Assembly (NCBI RefSeq): GCF_002217205.1
Contig: NZ_MUGT01000019.1
Coordinates: 11,594-54,857, forward strand
Length of the DNA stretch: 43,264 nucleotides
Direction: 5' to 3'
From: Flavobacterium branchiophilum NBRC 15030 = ATCC 35035
Lineage (GTDB): Bacteria > Bacteroidota > Bacteroidia > Flavobacteriales > Flavobacteriaceae
Shown piece by piece: positions 43,193-43,264 of the stretch. A model generated the notes under the pieces. That model saw nothing but the letters and a program-made list of their open reading frames with translations, did no database searches and was not told the origin of the DNA. The translations under genes were made by a program, and so were the position numbers. The number at the start of each line of letters is the position of its first letter. The first letter of the stretch is position 1.

Positions 43193-43264
43193 AAATATTT
43201 TATATTTTTTTGTTTTTTTAATAAAAATGTTTGTAGTATAAAAATAATTTATCGAGTTATTTAC

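Overview
The window comes from the chromosome of a Bacteroidetes bacterium, almost certainly a member of the Flavobacteriaceae close to Flavobacterium. The evidence is the low GC content, the repeated -7 promoter box TAnnTTTG with no Shine-Dalgarno sequences, two proteins that carry or resemble type IX secretion cargo and machinery, TonB receptors with carboxypeptidase-like N-terminal domains, an unlinked atpD-atpC pair, and the order ileS-dksA-lspA.

Layout. Positions 1-5340 form an accessory block: an extremely AT-rich two-gene ATPase/HNH operon resembling the Septu defence system, a small lipoprotein, a small beta-barrel protein and a truncated ORF. The block ends at the 3' side of a tRNA-Asn gene. 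From 5.5 to 34 kb the region is mostly core: rseP, an M1 aminopeptidase with a type IX sorting tail, a 2-hydroxyacid dehydrogenase, two small membrane proteins, yraN, a short glycogen-synthase-like protein that lacks the usual ADP-glucose motif, a DUF4270 lipoprotein, glmS, a TonB receptor paired with a GDSL lipoprotein, atpD-atpC, ileS-dksA-lspA-DUF1801, a queuosine-precursor transporter, ribF, a beta-barrel protein, gdhA and a porZ-like gene that converges on recO. At 35.6-36.6 kb lies an AraC-type membrane regulator broken by a single-base frameshift.

From 36.7 to 43 kb several genes point to metal handling: a TonB receptor, a small Cys/His-rich membrane protein, MarC, a small membrane protein, and a three-gene RiPP cassette. 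The cassette has a 111-residue exported precursor with three tandem EGKCG motifs, a DUF692/MNIO iron oxidase and its DUF2063 partner. This matches the HvfABC/bufferin class of cysteine-modified metallophore peptides. Its promoter sits in a perfect 15-bp inverted repeat, and a terminator separates the precursor from the enzymes.

Two repeat systems stand out. Short GC-rich palindromes of two types have been inserted in frame four times in ileS, and one of these types also occurs in an intergenic spacer. A larger element with conserved ends and a variable centre occurs at 8992-9176 and 39232-39332. No CRISPR array, rRNA, complete insertion sequence or integrase is visible.
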